A stretch of DNA of 64,000 bases, taken from Natrinema versiforme (GTDB taxonomy: Archaea; Halobacteriota; Halobacteria; Halobacteriales; Natrialbaceae). The stretch spans positions 2,728,001 through 2,792,000 of the forward strand of contig NZ_CP040330.1 of assembly GCF_005576615.1 (NCBI RefSeq), written 5' to 3'. The notes beneath the pieces were generated by a model that was not told the DNA's origin, did no database searches, and saw nothing but the letters and a program-made list of their open reading frames with translations. Position numbers and translations under genes: made by a program. This document shows, piece after piece, positions 8,400 to 16,612 of this stretch; position 1 is the first letter of the stretch, and the number at the start of each line of letters is the position of its first letter.

Positions 8400-9686
8400 C
8401 TACGAAAACGACTCGAGGTCGACGTCGCGGTCCGCCGTCGACGAGTCCCGCTCACGGAGGTGATCGTACGTCGGCAGTTCCTCGAGCGAGGAATCGCGGC
8501 GGACGGCCTTGACGATGTGTTTCGGATCGGTGACGAGGCGGTGCAGGAGGTAACTGCCCTGCGACCGACCGCCGCCGGTTTTCTCGGACTCGATGACGCC
8601 GAGGAACGCCTGTTCCTTGAGTTGGCGGTAGAGTCCGTTTTCAGTGATCGGATCGTTGGCGACCAGTTCGCAGATTCCGACGTAGCGCTCGTAGACCTCC
8701 CGGGTCTTGTAGGTCTCCCGATCGCCTGTAATGATGCGGCTCGCGAGCGCGTACAGCGCGAGTTTCGCGTGGACGGTCGCACCGCTGGTGAGTTCTTCGA
8801 TGCGGTTGATCTCGGCGACCTCCTGTGCCTGCTGGATGTGGTCCTCCGAGACCGTCTCGCTGCCGGTGCGACGTGCGAGTTCGCCGGCTTCCTTGAGGAT
8901 CTCGATCGCCTTCCGCGCGTCTCCATGTTTCTTCGCGGCGAGGGCCGCACAGAGTTCGATCGTGCCGCCCTCGAGCACGTCGGGCTGGAACGCGTCCTCG
9001 CGATTGCGCATGATCTCCCGGAGTTGGGACGCGTCGTAGGGATGGAAGAACAGTTCGCGGTGGCCGAAACTGCTGTCGATCCGTTCGTCGAGGGTCTCCC
9101 GATACTGGACCTTGTTGCTGATCCCGATCACGCCGATGTACGCGTCGGTTTTCCGGGCTTCGCGAGCGCGGGAAAGCTGCATCAGAATGTTGCTGTTGTC
9201 CAGTTTGTCGATCTCGTCTAAGATGACGATGACTGCGTCGAAACACGCCTCGAGAATGCGCCAGATGTGCTGGTAGTACTCCATCGTTCCGACCCCCCGA
9301 AGCGGGATGTTCTGTTGGTAGTCGGTCTGGTCTTTCAAACTGAGCGCCAACTGGCGCGTCGTTCGGGTTTCCGTGTTCGCCTCGGAGCAGTCGACGTAGA
9401 GCACGCCACAATCGATGTCGTTGCTCCGGGCGGCGTCTTGGGCTCGAGTCGCGACGTGCCGGGAGATGAGACTCTTTCCGGTTCCCGTCTTGCCGTAGAG
9501 CATCACGTTGTTCGGCGGGTCGCCGCGCGTGATCGCACCGACCTCGGCCGCGACGGACTGGATCTCGTCGTCGCGCCCGACGATGCGGTCCTCATCGGGG
9601 ACGTGACCGACGTGGAGGAGTTCCTTCCGATTAAAGATGGGGTCGTGAGATTCGAAGAGCGGGTCCCCACCCGTCTGCTCAGCCAT
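8400..9686 (-). CDS. orc1: Orc1/Cdc6 replication initiator
   Basis: Archaeal origin-binding AAA+ ATPase of 428 residues that recognises ORB repeats and loads MCM. Walker A is GKTGTGKS (65-72), Walker B is VIVILDEID (152-160), sensor 1 is near GISN (188-191), and the lid contains HGDARKAIEIL. The last about 100 residues (YVGICELVANDPITENGLYRQLKEQAFLGVIESEKTG) are the winged-helix domain that contacts ORB DNA. The start ATG lies about 26 bp from a TATA box, consistent with a leaderless transcript. Haloarchaea usually carry several orc genes, each tied to its own nearby origin, and the six flanking repeats support that pairing here. Confidence 0.96.
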   Translation of the reverse strand: MAEQTGGDPLFESHDPIFNRKELLHVGHVPDEDRIVGRDDEIQSVAAEVGAITRGDPPNNVMLYGKTGTGKSLISRHVATRAQDAARSNDIDCGVLYVDCSEANTETRTTRQLALSLKDQTDYQQNIPLRGVGTMEYYQHIWRILEACFDAVIVILDEIDKLDNSNILMQLSRAREARKTDAYIGVIGISNKVQYRETLDERIDSSFGHRELFFHPYDASQLREIMRNREDAFQPDVLEGGTIELCAALAAKKHGDARKAIEILKEAGELARRTGSETVSEDHIQQAQEVAEINRIEELTSGATVHAKLALYALASRIITGDRETYKTREVYERYVGICELVANDPITENGLYRQLKEQAFLGVIESEKTGGGRSQGSYLLHRLVTDPKHIVKAVRRDSSLEELPTYDHLRERDSSTADRDVDLESFS

Positions 9687-9709
9687 GTTTCCGTTCTGGA
9701 AGACTGTCG

Positions 9710-9718
9710 TTATAAATC
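9710..9718 (-). promoter_or_regulatory. orc1 TATA box with adjacent half-ORB
   Basis: On the minus strand atttataac lies about 26-30 bases upstream of the orc1 ATG. Immediately upstream, at 9730-9740, is GTTCAGACTGA, the half of the origin repeat without its G-run, which could let Orc1 regulate its own promoter. Confidence 0.55.
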
Positions 9719-9841
9719 TATGGAAGGTAGTTCAGACTGATAAGCACAGCATAGAGGATCGATAGCACCCGTATAAGCCGAATTTGGTGCAATCACCCCA
9801 CTCAGCCGGATGCAGACTGAACTCGCATCGTGAGCGGTCCA

Positions 9842-9863
9842 CACCCCTCGTTCAGACTGAAAA
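9842..9863 (+). repeat. Origin recognition box-like repeat 2
   Basis: CACCCCTCG followed by TTCAGACTGAAAA, about 155 bp upstream of orc1 and in the same orientation as repeat 1. A degenerate copy (CACCCC at 9795-9800 and CAGACTGAA at 9813-9821, with a longer spacer) lies just before it. Confidence 0.8.
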
Positions 9864-9918
9864 TGCGAACCGGTGAGGATGCGAGACGAGACCGGTCGGA
9901 CGGAGACCGCTGCACTGG

Positions 9919-10167
9919 TTACGGCGGTGTCCCTGATCGGTTTCGAGCGGCCCCGAGGCGATACAGCGCGATCGCGATCGCTTGGACCAGTAGAATCAAA
10001 AGGACGCTGTCCACGAGAAAGACAGCGACGACACTGCAGACGAACGCGACGATCGCGATAAGCAGCGGAGAATGGCGGTTGTGAACCGCGGCTTCGCGGT
10101 AGACGAACCGTGCGATGATCCCTTGGAGCCCGAGATAGACGACAAATCCGAGTGCGATCGCAGGCAT
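9919..10167 (-). CDS. Small membrane protein inside the origin region
   Basis: An 82-residue hydrophobic protein with about three membrane segments: PAIALGFVVYLGLQGIIARFV, PLLIAIVAFVCSVVAVFLV and VLLILLVQAIAIALYRL. No family is recognised. It has its own minus-strand promoter (aaagatata, about 26 bp before the ATG), which argues that it is a real gene. It lies between the orc1-proximal repeat 2 and the repeat 3-6 cluster, so it is transcribed toward orc1 across the middle of the presumed origin. Confidence 0.6.
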   Translation of the reverse strand: MPAIALGFVVYLGLQGIIARFVYREAAVHNRHSPLLIAIVAFVCSVVAVFLVDSVLLILLVQAIAIALYRLGAARNRSGTPP

Positions 10168-10190
10168 ATGGTTTCGTTCCTGTCATACCG

Positions 10191-10200
10191 TATATCTTTT
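10191..10200 (-). promoter_or_regulatory. TATA box of the small membrane gene
   Basis: Minus-strand aaaagatata lies about 25-33 bases upstream of the ATG at 10167, the spacing expected for a leaderless haloarchaeal transcript. Confidence 0.5.
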
Positions 10201-10402
10201 GTGTCTTCTCGCCGGGTGGCTCCCGCTGCGTCTACAGCACGACTGCCGACTTTCAGAAGATCGATACACGAGCCACGATTTGCCGCTCGAGCCACTCTAT
10301 CGGCAGATTCCCGTCTCAGATTGGCCATTGATCGAACAGAAGCCCGCAGGAATGGTTCGGAATCGCCGGCAGTCGTCGACACCCCGCCCCCGCTCGGACC
10401 CG

Positions 10403-10424
10403 TTTTCACTCTGAACGGGGGGTG
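10403..10424 (-). repeat. Origin recognition box-like repeat 3
   Basis: TTTTCACTCTGAAC followed by GGGGGGTG. It is inverted relative to repeats 1 and 2, and its sequence is intermediate between the orc1-proximal pair and copies 4-6. Confidence 0.75.
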
Positions 10425-10456
10425 TGGGTCCCATCACCGTCGCTTCGCCGCCGGAG

Positions 10457-10478
10457 TACCCCTCGTGCAGAGTGAAAA
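10457..10478 (+). repeat. Origin recognition box-like repeat 4
   Basis: TACCCCTCGTGCAG followed by AGTGAAAA. It pairs head-to-head with repeat 5 across a 21-base spacer. Confidence 0.75.
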
Positions 10479-10499
10479 ACATTGCAACCGCAGTCGAGG

Positions 10500-10520
10500 T
10501 TTCACTCTGCACGAGGGGTG
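10500..10520 (-). repeat. Origin recognition box-like repeat 5
   Basis: TTTCACTCTG then CACGAGGGGTG, the exact same 21-base word as repeat 6 and the reverse complement of repeat 4 apart from the last base. Confidence 0.8.
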
Positions 10521-10591
10521 GGAACGATTTGCGCACCGAGCAGCACTGCTCATCGCTTCGGTCACGAACCACCCCCACGTGTCGACGCGCC

Positions 10592-10612
10592 TTTCACTCT
10601 GCACGAGGGGTG
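10592..10612 (-). repeat. Origin recognition box-like repeat 6
   Basis: TTTCACTCTG then CACGAGGGGTG, identical to repeat 5 and 92 bases from it. It is the outermost copy, about 180 bp before the CitE-like gene. Confidence 0.8.
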
Positions 10613-10790
10613 TCCGTCACCGAACGGGTCACTGTCCGCGTGAGACCGTCTATGATCCGTTCGACGGTCGCAGCCCCGGTCGGGTTCCCACTCGAGTGCG
10701 CTCCTCGAATCGAATATTCGAGCGGTCGTCGACGCGTCGAAACGCGCTGCCACACCGACGCCTTTGACCCTGGACGACCGAGATGAGGAC

Positions 10791-11648
10791 ATGGTTCGCA
10801 GAAGCGTCCTGTTCACGCCCGGTGATCGACCCGATATGTGCCGGAAAGCGCCCGAGTCCGGAGCGGACGTGATCGTCTTAGACCTCGAGGACGCCGTCTC
10901 CCCCCAGCGAAAACCAGAGGCCCGCGAGGCCGTTCGGGATGTGCTGACCGATCCCGACTTCGATCCCGAGTGTGAGGTCTGCGTTCGAGTCAACGCGGCG
11001 GAATCGACGCTCAGGGACGACCTCGATGCCCTACTGGGAGACGGCACGGAACTCCGGCTCGATAGCGTCATGCTCCCGAAGGTCGGCTCGGCCGACGACG
11101 TCCACGCGCTCGTCGACGAACTCGGTACGTACGAGACGATGTTGCCCGTCTTCGCGCTGATCGAGAGCGCCGCCGGCGTCCTCGCGGCACCCGAAATCGC
11201 GGCCGTGTCCGCGACCGACGCGCTGGTGTTCGGCGCGGAAGACCTCTCGGCGGACATCGGGGCGACCCGGACCGCGGCGGGAACCGAGGTGCTCTACGCG
11301 CGGGAACGCGTCGTGCTCGCGGCGGCGGCCAATGAGTGTACCGCGATCGACACCATCGTCTCCGACTTCAAGGACGAAGACGCATTGCGCGAGGACGTCG
11401 ACTTCGCGATCCAGTTGGGGTACGACGGCAAACTGGCGATTCACCCCGCGCAGGTCGGGCCGATCAACGAGGCGTTCACGCCCTCGGCCGCGGACCGCGA
11501 GTGGGCGACCCGCGTCCTCGAGGCCAAACGCGAGGCCGACGCCGCGGGACGGGGCGTGTTCGCGGTCGACGGCGAGATGATCGACGCGCCGCTGATCGCC
11601 CGCGCCGAACGGATCATTGAGCGGGCAGAAGCCGCCGAGGAGGTCTGA
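10791..11648 (+). CDS. HpcH/HpaI aldolase / citrate-lyase beta (CitE)-like protein
   Basis: A 285-residue TIM-barrel lyase of the CitE family, which cleaves or forms malyl-CoA-type thioesters or citryl-CoA. It starts RRSVLFTPGDRPDMCRKAPESGADVIVLDLEDAVSPQRK (CoA and metal site with the conserved Asp-Glu-Asp), then LPKVGSADDVHAL, LIESAAGVLAAPEIA and FGAEDLSADIGATRT. The ATG at 10791 is preferred over the upstream TTG because the family starts here. Haloarchaea use related enzymes (beta-methylmalyl-CoA lyase) in the methylaspartate cycle together with glutamate dehydrogenase and propionyl-CoA carboxylase, both also encoded in this window; whether this enzyme belongs to that cycle is inference. 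Confidence 0.88.
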   Translation: MVRRSVLFTPGDRPDMCRKAPESGADVIVLDLEDAVSPQRKPEAREAVRDVLTDPDFDPECEVCVRVNAAESTLRDDLDALLGDGTELRLDSVMLPKVGSADDVHALVDELGTYETMLPVFALIESAAGVLAAPEIAAVSATDALVFGAEDLSADIGATRTAAGTEVLYARERVVLAAAANECTAIDTIVSDFKDEDALREDVDFAIQLGYDGKLAIHPAQVGPINEAFTPSAADREWATRVLEAKREADAAGRGVFAVDGEMIDAPLIARAERIIERAEAAEEV

Positions 11649-11756
11649 CCGAACGATCAATATAAAAGGTACTTTCAAGGATCAAACTGGACGGGTGGCC
11701 CATTCCATGATAGATATTCGCTACGCTTATCCCTCGGTCGCCGGAACCCACTGCGT

Positions 11757-13013
11757 ATGAGCGATGATACCAACCCATTCGAAAGCCTGCAGTCGCAGAT
11801 CGACGACGCTGCGGCGTACCTCGACATCGGCGACGATGTGATCGAGCGGCTCAAACACCCCGAGCGAGTGCTCGAGACCAATCTCACGATCGAACGCGAC
11901 GACGGCGACCTCGAGCGATTCACGGCCTTCCGCTCGCAGTTCAACGGCGACCGCGGTCCCTACAAGGGCGGCATCCGCTATCACCCGCAGGTCTCCCGCG
12001 ACGAGGTCAAGGCGCTCTCGGGCTGGATGACGTACAAAACCGCGATCGTCGACATCCCGCTCGGCGGCGGCAAAGGCGGGATCGCGGTCGATCCGGACGA
12101 CTACTCCGAAGCGGAACTCGAGCGACTTACCCGCTCGTTCGCGAAAGAACTCCGCCCGCTGATCGGTGAGGACCGGGACGTTCCCGCACCCGACGTGAAC
12201 ACGGGCCAGCGGGAGATGAATTGGATCAAAGACACCTACGAGACCCTCGAGAACACGACCGAGCCGGGCGTCATCACGGGCAAGGCACTCGACTCCGGCG
12301 GGAGCGAGGGCCGCGTCGAGGCCACCGGTCGCTCGACCGTCATCGCCGCGCGCGAGGCCTTCGACTACCTCGACAAGGATCTCGAGGGCGCGACCGTCGC
12401 CGTGCAGGGCTACGGCAACGCCGGCTGGATCGCCGCCAAACTGATCGACGAGATGGGCGCGACCGTCGTCGCGGCCAGCGACTCGAGCGGCGGTATCTAC
12501 AACCCGGACGGGTTCGATCCGGTCGCGGCCAAGGACTACAAGAACGAGACCGGCAGCGTCGTCGGCTACGAGGAAAGCGAAGCGGAACTCACCAACGACG
12601 AAGTCCTCACCCTCGACGTCGACCTGCTGATCCCGGCCGCGCTCGAGAACGCGATCGACGCCGACCTCGCCGAGGACGTCGAGGCGGACGTCATTTCCGA
12701 AGCCGCGAACGGGCCGCTGACCCCCGCGGCCGACGAGGTCCTCGAGGAGAAAGACGTCTTCGTCATTCCGGACATCCTCGCGAACGCGGGCGGGGTTACC
12801 GTCTCGTACTTCGAGTGGGTCCAGAACCGCCAGCGCTTCTACTGGGCCGAAGAGCGGGTCAACGAGGAACTCGAGACGGTCATCGTCGACGCCTTCGACG
12901 CCCTCGTCGAGACCTACGAGGAACACGACCTCGAGAACCCCCGAACCGCGGCCTACGTCGTCGCGATCCAGCGGGTCGCCGACGCCTTCGCGGAAGCCGG
13001 GAGCTGGCCCTGA
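11757..13013 (+). CDS. gdhB: Glu/Leu/Phe/Val family dehydrogenase (glutamate dehydrogenase)
   Basis: NAD(P)-dependent oxidative deaminase, 418 residues, the usual length for a hexameric glutamate dehydrogenase. The substrate-binding region reads [30 protein letters not shown] followed by PLGGGKGGI, with the catalytic lysine in GGGKGG and the Asp in PAPDVNT. The nucleotide-binding domain has [14 protein letters not shown], then [12 protein letters not shown] and [20 protein letters not shown]. The start follows a TATA-like stretch near 11705. It joins nitrogen metabolism to 2-oxoglutarate and, in haloarchaea, can feed the methylaspartate cycle. Several paralogues are usual, so the cofactor preference is uncertain. 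Confidence 0.95.
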   Translation: MSDDTNPFESLQSQIDDAAAYLDIGDDVIERLKHPERVLETNLTIERDDGDLERFTAFRSQFNGDRGPYKGGIRYHPQVSRDEVKALSGWMTYKTAIVDIPLGGGKGGIAVDPDDYSEAELERLTRSFAKELRPLIGEDRDVPAPDVNTGQREMNWIKDTYETLENTTEPGVITGKALDSGGSEGRVEATGRSTVIAAREAFDYLDKDLEGATVAVQGYGNAGWIAAKLIDEMGATVVAASDSSGGIYNPDGFDPVAAKDYKNETGSVVGYEESEAELTNDEVLTLDVDLLIPAALENAIDADLAEDVEADVISEAANGPLTPAADEVLEEKDVFVIPDILANAGGVTVSYFEWVQNRQRFYWAEERVNEELETVIVDAFDALVETYEEHDLENPRTAAYVVAIQRVADAFAEAGSWP

Positions 13014-13139
13014 TTCGGGGACCGGTCGTCCGCGGCCCAGAACGATCGGTCCGTGCGGGCGCGGCCGATTTCCTTTCGTATTGACAGACGGTCGCCGTTC
13101 CAACAAACACTTACCAACTGAACCGCCATTTCTCAGGAA

Positions 13140-13910
13140 ATGAATCGACGAACCGTACTCGCTGGCGTCGGAGCTACAGGCCTCGCCGGCCTCTCGGGCT
13201 GTCTGGGACTGATCGGCATGGACGAACACGAGTCCTCGCCCGCCGGGGTCGAGGCCGACGCGCGATCGGCGACCGGCTACGACCAGATCGGTATCGAGGA
13301 GGTCGTCGTCGAACGGGAGGTCGGGCCCCTCTCCGAGGAGATCAGCGTCACGAACTACAAGACCACCCACGAGAAGGCAGTGGATATGGGGCCGCTGGGC
13401 CGACAGCGCGGTGCCGTCTTCATCGTCCTGACGACGCCGCAGGTCTCCCTGCTCGGTCGGGAGTTCAACCCCGTCGAGGAGATGTCCGCCACCGAACTCA
13501 TGGAACTCGTCGCGAGCAACTACGACGGGCTCGGCGACGTCTCCCCCGACGAGGAGTTCTCCGTCTCGCTCCTCGAGGAGGAGACGACCCGGTCGCGGTT
13601 CACCGGCGAGGCCCAGTTCGACGGAGCGGATGTCGACGTCGATGTCCACGTCAGCGAAGCCGTCGAGGCGGGCGAGGATCTGCTCGTCAGCATCGGCGTC
13701 TATCCCCGGCAACTCCGCGGTCAAGAGGAAGACCGCATCGTCTCGCTCATGGAGTCCGTTACCACCGACGTCGACGAGGACGCCTCGAGCGGGGATTCCG
13801 GTTCCGACGGCGACGGCGGCAACGAGAGCAGCGACGACTCGGGGAGCGGAAACGAGACCAACAGCAGTGACGGCAACGAGAGCGACGGCGACGACGGCAT
13901 CCTCAATTAA
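13140..13910 (+). CDS. Secreted lipoprotein, DUF6517-like
   Basis: A 256-residue exported protein. The N-terminus NRRTVLAGVGATGLAGLSGC combines a Tat-type arginine pair with a lipobox ending in a Cys. The body contains EEISVTNYKTTHEKAVDMGPLGRQRGAVFIVLTTPQVSLLGREFNPVEEM, which I associate with haloarchaeal DUF6517 proteins of unknown function. The last about 45 residues are a Ser/Gly/Asp/Asn-rich, very acidic low-complexity tail. It follows the glutamate dehydrogenase gene with about 125 bp between them, so it is probably a separate unit. Confidence 0.8.
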   Translation: MNRRTVLAGVGATGLAGLSGCLGLIGMDEHESSPAGVEADARSATGYDQIGIEEVVVEREVGPLSEEISVTNYKTTHEKAVDMGPLGRQRGAVFIVLTTPQVSLLGREFNPVEEMSATELMELVASNYDGLGDVSPDEEFSVSLLEEETTRSRFTGEAQFDGADVDVDVHVSEAVEAGEDLLVSIGVYPRQLRGQEEDRIVSLMESVTTDVDEDASSGDSGSDGDGGNESSDDSGSGNETNSSDGNESDGDDGILN

Positions 13911-13994
13911 GCCGGTCCGGCGACCGGGTCGACCGCGAGAGCCGCTCGGCGTTCGTCAGCCGCGCCGCCTCGAGCCCGTAGCCGCCGGAGTCGT

Positions 13995-15137
13995 CTACAG
14001 GCCCAATTCCCGGCCGATGACCACGTGTTGAATCTCGCTGGTCCCCTCGCCGATCTCCATGAGCTTCGCGTCGCGGTAGAACCGCTGCGGCGCGAAATCG
14101 GTGGTGTAGCCGTAGCCGCCGAGGACCTGGACGGCGTCCTCTGCCACCTCGCGGGCCGCCTCGCTGGCGTCGAGTTTCGCGAGCGCGGACTCTCGGGTGA
14201 CGGGATCGCCCCGATCGTACGTCCGCGCGGCTCTGTGCGTCAGCAGTCGCGCTCGCTCCGTCTTGCGGTGCATGTCGACGATTGTGTCCCGAACCGCGTC
14301 GAACTCGCAGATCGGCTGGCCGAACTGCTCGCGCTCTTTACTGTAGGCTTTGGCGTGTTCGTAGGCCCCCTGTGCGAGCCCCGTCGAGAGCGCGGCGATG
14401 GAGATGCGACCCCCGTCGAGGGTCTTTTTCGTCTGTTCCCAGCCCTCGCCTTCCTCGCCGAGCAGGCGGTCCTCCGGCAAGCGCACGTCCTCGAGGGAGA
14501 TTTCGCAGGTCGGCGAGGCGTTCAGCCCCATCTTGTCCCAGATCGTCGTCACCTCGAAGCCGTCGTCCTCGCGCGGATCGACGATGAACGTCGAGATGCC
14601 GTCGTAGCCTGCCGCGGGGTCCGTGACCGCTTTGACGAGGATCGAACCGGCCTCGGAGGCGTTCGTGATGAACTGTTTGGTGCCGTCGAGGACCCACTCG
14701 TCGCCCTCTTTCCGGGCGGTCGTGTCCATGTCCGACGCGTCGGAGCCGCTACTGGGTTCGGTCAGCGCCCAGCCGCCGACGTAGTCGCCCTCGGCGAGCG
14801 GGCGCAGCCAGCGTTCTTTCTGGGCCTCGGAGCCGAACAGTTCGATGGGTTTCGACGCGAGCGACGTGTGGGCGACGTAGGAAAGCCCGATCGCGCCGGA
14901 GACACGGCCGAGTTCCTCGGCGACCAGCGCGTACATGAGCGTGTCACCGCCGAGCCCGCCGTTCTCCTCGGCGATTGGGACGCCCATCATATCGAGATCG
15001 GCGAGCTGGTCGAAGATTTCGGCGGGGAACCGGTGCTCGTCCTCGATCTCCTGGGCGATCGGCTCGATCTCCCGCTCACAGAAGTCCCTCACAGTCTCCC
15101 GGATCATCCGGTGTTCGTCGGGCAGGTCGAACTCCAT
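13995..15137 (-). CDS. Acyl-CoA dehydrogenase
   Basis: FAD-dependent acyl-CoA dehydrogenase of 380 residues, catalysing alpha,beta-dehydrogenation in fatty-acid or branched-chain acyl-CoA breakdown. Motifs: GWALTEPSSGSDASDM (flavin and substrate binding), KQFITNASEAGSILVKA, a central ERE-QFGQPI segment, and YGYTTDFAPQRFYRDAKLMEIGEGTSEIQ, in which the Glu of EGTSE is the catalytic base position. The ATG at 15137 is preferred; a GTG three codons upstream is possible. No electron-transfer flavoprotein gene is adjacent. Chain-length specificity cannot be read. Confidence 0.93.
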   Translation of the reverse strand: MEFDLPDEHRMIRETVRDFCEREIEPIAQEIEDEHRFPAEIFDQLADLDMMGVPIAEENGGLGGDTLMYALVAEELGRVSGAIGLSYVAHTSLASKPIELFGSEAQKERWLRPLAEGDYVGGWALTEPSSGSDASDMDTTARKEGDEWVLDGTKQFITNASEAGSILVKAVTDPAAGYDGISTFIVDPREDDGFEVTTIWDKMGLNASPTCEISLEDVRLPEDRLLGEEGEGWEQTKKTLDGGRISIAALSTGLAQGAYEHAKAYSKEREQFGQPICEFDAVRDTIVDMHRKTERARLLTHRAARTYDRGDPVTRESALAKLDASEAAREVAEDAVQVLGGYGYTTDFAPQRFYRDAKLMEIGEGTSEIQHVVIGRELGL

Positions 15138-15229
15138 ACGTGACACTTGTTAGCGCCCGAAATAAGCGCACCGACGATCCGCACGATCGCACGACGATAG
15201 CCGTCTCCCGCGACCCGTCGGAGACAGTT

Positions 15230-16411
15230 CTACCGCCAGCCGTCGTCCTCGTCGCGGTCGTTCGATCCGTCTCGGTCGTCCCGCCAGTCGCGACTGTCCG
15301 ACCCACCTTGGTCGTCCGGCTCGCCGTCCCAATCGCCGGAGTCGTCCCAGCCGCTCGAGTCGTCCCGTCCGTCCGAACCATCCCGACCATCGGAATCGCC
15401 CCAGCCGGAGCCGTCGTCGGACTCGAACCCACCGGATTCGGTTCCGTCCCCGGCGTCGTCCCGCCCGGCCGATCCGAGACCGCCGTTACGGACCGCCTCG
15501 CGCCGGTCGGGGATGAGATCGAGATCGATGTCGGCATCGCCGAGGAGCAGCAATGCGTAATAGCGGAAGTACGCCGTGATCGGGACGTAAAACAGGAGGG
15601 CGAAGACCGCGAACAGCACGAGGCCGACGAGGGCGACCAGAATTGCCAGTACTAGGCCGATCGCATCGAGGGCGATGAACAGCAGGATCGCGACGATAGC
15701 GAACGGAATCGCCAGTAGCAACCCGCCGAGTCCGAGGACGAGTCCGGCGGCGATACCGACGATGAGCTGGAGGACCCAGACCAACAGCAGGTAGACGCCG
15801 TAATCCGCCCAATTCGCTCGTAGCGTCGCCCGGAACCGACCCCACGAGGCGAGCACGCCGCGGTCCTCGAGCAGCATGATCGGCGTGACGAAGTCAGTGG
15901 TGAATCGCATCACGATGCTGTAGATCACCCCCAGCACGAGCGCATAGAGGATGTAGAGCAGGAGGAGGGTGGCCGAAACGCCGTCGAGCCCGGATTCCAT
16001 CGAGAGGATGATGGCCACGGCCGGGACGACAGCGAGGGCGCCGACCAGGACCTGGAGACCGAGTCGGAAGAGGAACAGCCACAGCCCCTTCCCGAGGTTC
16101 GCCGAGAAGTAGCGCCTGAGACGCACGTCGGACGAGCGAAGTGACTCGAGAAAGACGAACTCCATGACCGCGGCGACGAAATCGTAGGCGAGCCCGAGCA
16201 CGAGAACGACCGCGAGGATAGCAAGCACCCAGAAGAGCACGTCGTCGACGGGAAGGTCCGTGGATCCCGTCGGCTGTTCGCCCTCGAACGTCGGGTCATC
16301 GGTGCTCGCTCCGAAATTGCCGGGAAATCCCATCCCGCCGATCCCGAACGAACCCACGAAAAAGACGACGAGCGCGAGTTTGAGCCACGTCCCTTTCCGA
16401 ACCGGTGTCAA
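15230..16411 (-). CDS. Polytopic membrane protein with acidic low-complexity tail (DUF7544-like), N-terminus interrupted
   Basis: A membrane protein of unknown function. After TPVRKGTWLKLALVVFFVGS there is a small extracellular loop and about six further membrane segments (FWVLAILAVVLVLGLAYDFVAA, GLQVLVGALAVVPAVAIIL, LLLYILYALVLGVIYSIV, LLLVWVLQLIVGIAAGLVLGLGGLLLAIPFAIVAILLFI and later ones). The last about 90 residues are an Asp/Ser/Gly/Arg/Trp-rich tail. The frame as it stands has only a TTG (16411) or internal starts. The natural-looking start is ATG 16462, but a TGA codon separates it from this frame (see the separate entry), so the gene is either a fresh nonsense mutant, re-initiated downstream, or a sequencing error. 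Confidence 0.75.
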   Translation of the reverse strand: MTPVRKGTWLKLALVVFFVGSFGIGGMGFPGNFGASTDDPTFEGEQPTGSTDLPVDDVLFWVLAILAVVLVLGLAYDFVAAVMEFVFLESLRSSDVRLRRYFSANLGKGLWLFLFRLGLQVLVGALAVVPAVAIILSMESGLDGVSATLLLLYILYALVLGVIYSIVMRFTTDFVTPIMLLEDRGVLASWGRFRATLRANWADYGVYLLLVWVLQLIVGIAAGLVLGLGGLLLAIPFAIVAILLFIALDAIGLVLAILVALVGLVLFAVFALLFYVPITAYFRYYALLLLGDADIDLDLIPDRREAVRNGGLGSAGRDDAGDGTESGGFESDDGSGWGDSDGRDGSDGRDDSSGWDDSGDWDGEPDDQGGSDSRDWRDDRDGSNDRDEDDGWR

Positions 16412-16462
16412 GCGGTTTCACGTGACATCGATCGCATCGCCGAGATCGTCGATAGCGTCCAT
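16412..16462 (-). other. Detached N-terminus of the membrane protein, ended by in-frame TGA
   Basis: On the minus strand ATG at 16462 opens MDAIDDLGDAIDVT, then TGA at 16420-16418, then NR and the open frame LTPVRKGTW. The same frame runs through with only the TGA in the way, and a T/A-rich promoter stretch (ttattatcact) lies about 25-35 bases upstream of the ATG. Restoring the TGA to an arginine codon (CGA) would give VTRNRLTPVRKG, like the N-termini I recall for this family. Confidence 0.65.
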
Positions 16463-16612
16463 ATTACTCGACGATACTTTCGCAGAAGTGATAATAATAC
16501 TGTTCTGACGAGCAGTCAGCGAACGGGACGAGCAATCGGTCGGTCGACGGCAGACACGTTCCCCCGGCAACACTTCGAGGAACATTTAACCACAACCGCC
16601 GACAGTGCGAGT

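Larger units (their letters stand above)
8196..10612. other. Probable chromosomal replication origin (orc1 with flanking ORB repeats)
   Basis: The region combines an orc1/cdc6 initiator gene with six copies of a 21-22 bp repeat that ends in GAGGGGTG (or its complement CACCCCTC) and has TTTCA/TGAAA at the other end. This is the known layout of haloarchaeal origin recognition boxes (ORBs). Copies lie at 8196, 9842, 10403, 10457, 10500 and 10592. The first two point one way; three of the last four point the other way, so they face each other across about 540 bp. The least GC-rich patch, 9705-9795 just upstream of orc1, is the best candidate for the unwinding element. Origin activity itself is inferred. 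Confidence 0.8.

Noticed and set aside
11727-13724. Very long minus-strand open frame opposite glutamate dehydrogenase
   Set aside because: Same shadow effect; the plus strand has clear enzyme motifs throughout.
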